Source: Rhodocyclaceae bacterium (lineage in GTDB: Bacteria; Pseudomonadota; Gammaproteobacteria; Burkholderiales; Rhodocyclaceae). From it: 64,000 nucleotides of DNA. Positions 63,919 through 64,000 of this stretch are shown one piece after another; position 1 is the stretch's first letter; the number at the start of each line of letters is the position of its first letter. Where the stretch lies: positions 26,747 through 90,746 of the forward strand of contig VEQD01000001.1 in NCBI GenBank assembly GCA_018883385.1. Reading direction: 5' to 3'. The notes below the pieces were generated by a model. It did no database searches, was not told the origin of the DNA, and saw only the letters and a program-made list of their open reading frames with translations. Position numbers and translations under genes: made by a program.

Positions 63919-64000
63919 TCAGTGGGATGTCGGGGCGGTTGACGCTAAATCTTGTTGAGAGGCCAGGACTTTGTCGATGCGTTTGCCATCCATATCCACC
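63919..64000 (-). CDS. C-terminus of an ORF truncated by the right window edge, product unknown
   Basis: Minus-strand frame ...VDMDGKRIDKVLASQQDLASTAPTSH*; only 26 residues visible. Confidence 0.4.
   Translation of the reverse strand, partial: VDMDGKRIDKVLASQQDLASTAPTSH

Overview
The window is a gene-dense, largely colinear chromosomal segment that looks like core genome of a proteobacterium. Gene order and content suggest Betaproteobacteria, which is inference only. I found no rRNA, tRNA, CRISPR array, IS element, prophage or integrase. Main blocks, left to right: (1) cobA-like SUMT, panD/panC/panB, folK, pcnB, HAD phosphatase, hda, purM, miaA, mutL; (2) DedA, purN, RsmB-like, an AhpD-like protein divergent from a Cys/Gly-tailed DUF2892-like membrane protein, queG, WbuC-like cupin, tsaE, amiC; (3) ribF-ileS-lspA-fkpB-ispH; (4) a micro-oxic respiration island: ccoI, ccoS, ccoNOQP, ccoG, ccoH/fixH-like, DUF3149-like small protein, uspA, fnr/anr, hemN, SafE-like protein, CopA-like ATPase; (5) ppa, nadE, PII, rluE-like, DUF192, ubiC, LpxL-like acyltransferase, sodB, xseA; (6) exbB-exbD-lpxK-Trm112-kdsB-adk-pfp; (7) tandem sulfate-binding proteins with cysTWA-cysB; (8) an HME-RND efflux operon (TolC-like/adaptor/pump) with a PII-like gene and a UbiA-family prenyltransferase. 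I see no unmistakable new multi-gene system. The best non-routine signals are: a candidate FNR-controlled small RNA in the ccoS-ccoN gap (two FNR boxes, a hairpin and an intrinsic terminator); a cluster of three DnaA-box-like 9-mers in the largest intergenic region; an RND adaptor with about 115 extra cytoplasmic residues; a prenyltransferase appended to a metal-efflux/PII operon; and a small membrane protein with a Cys-Gly repeat tail.
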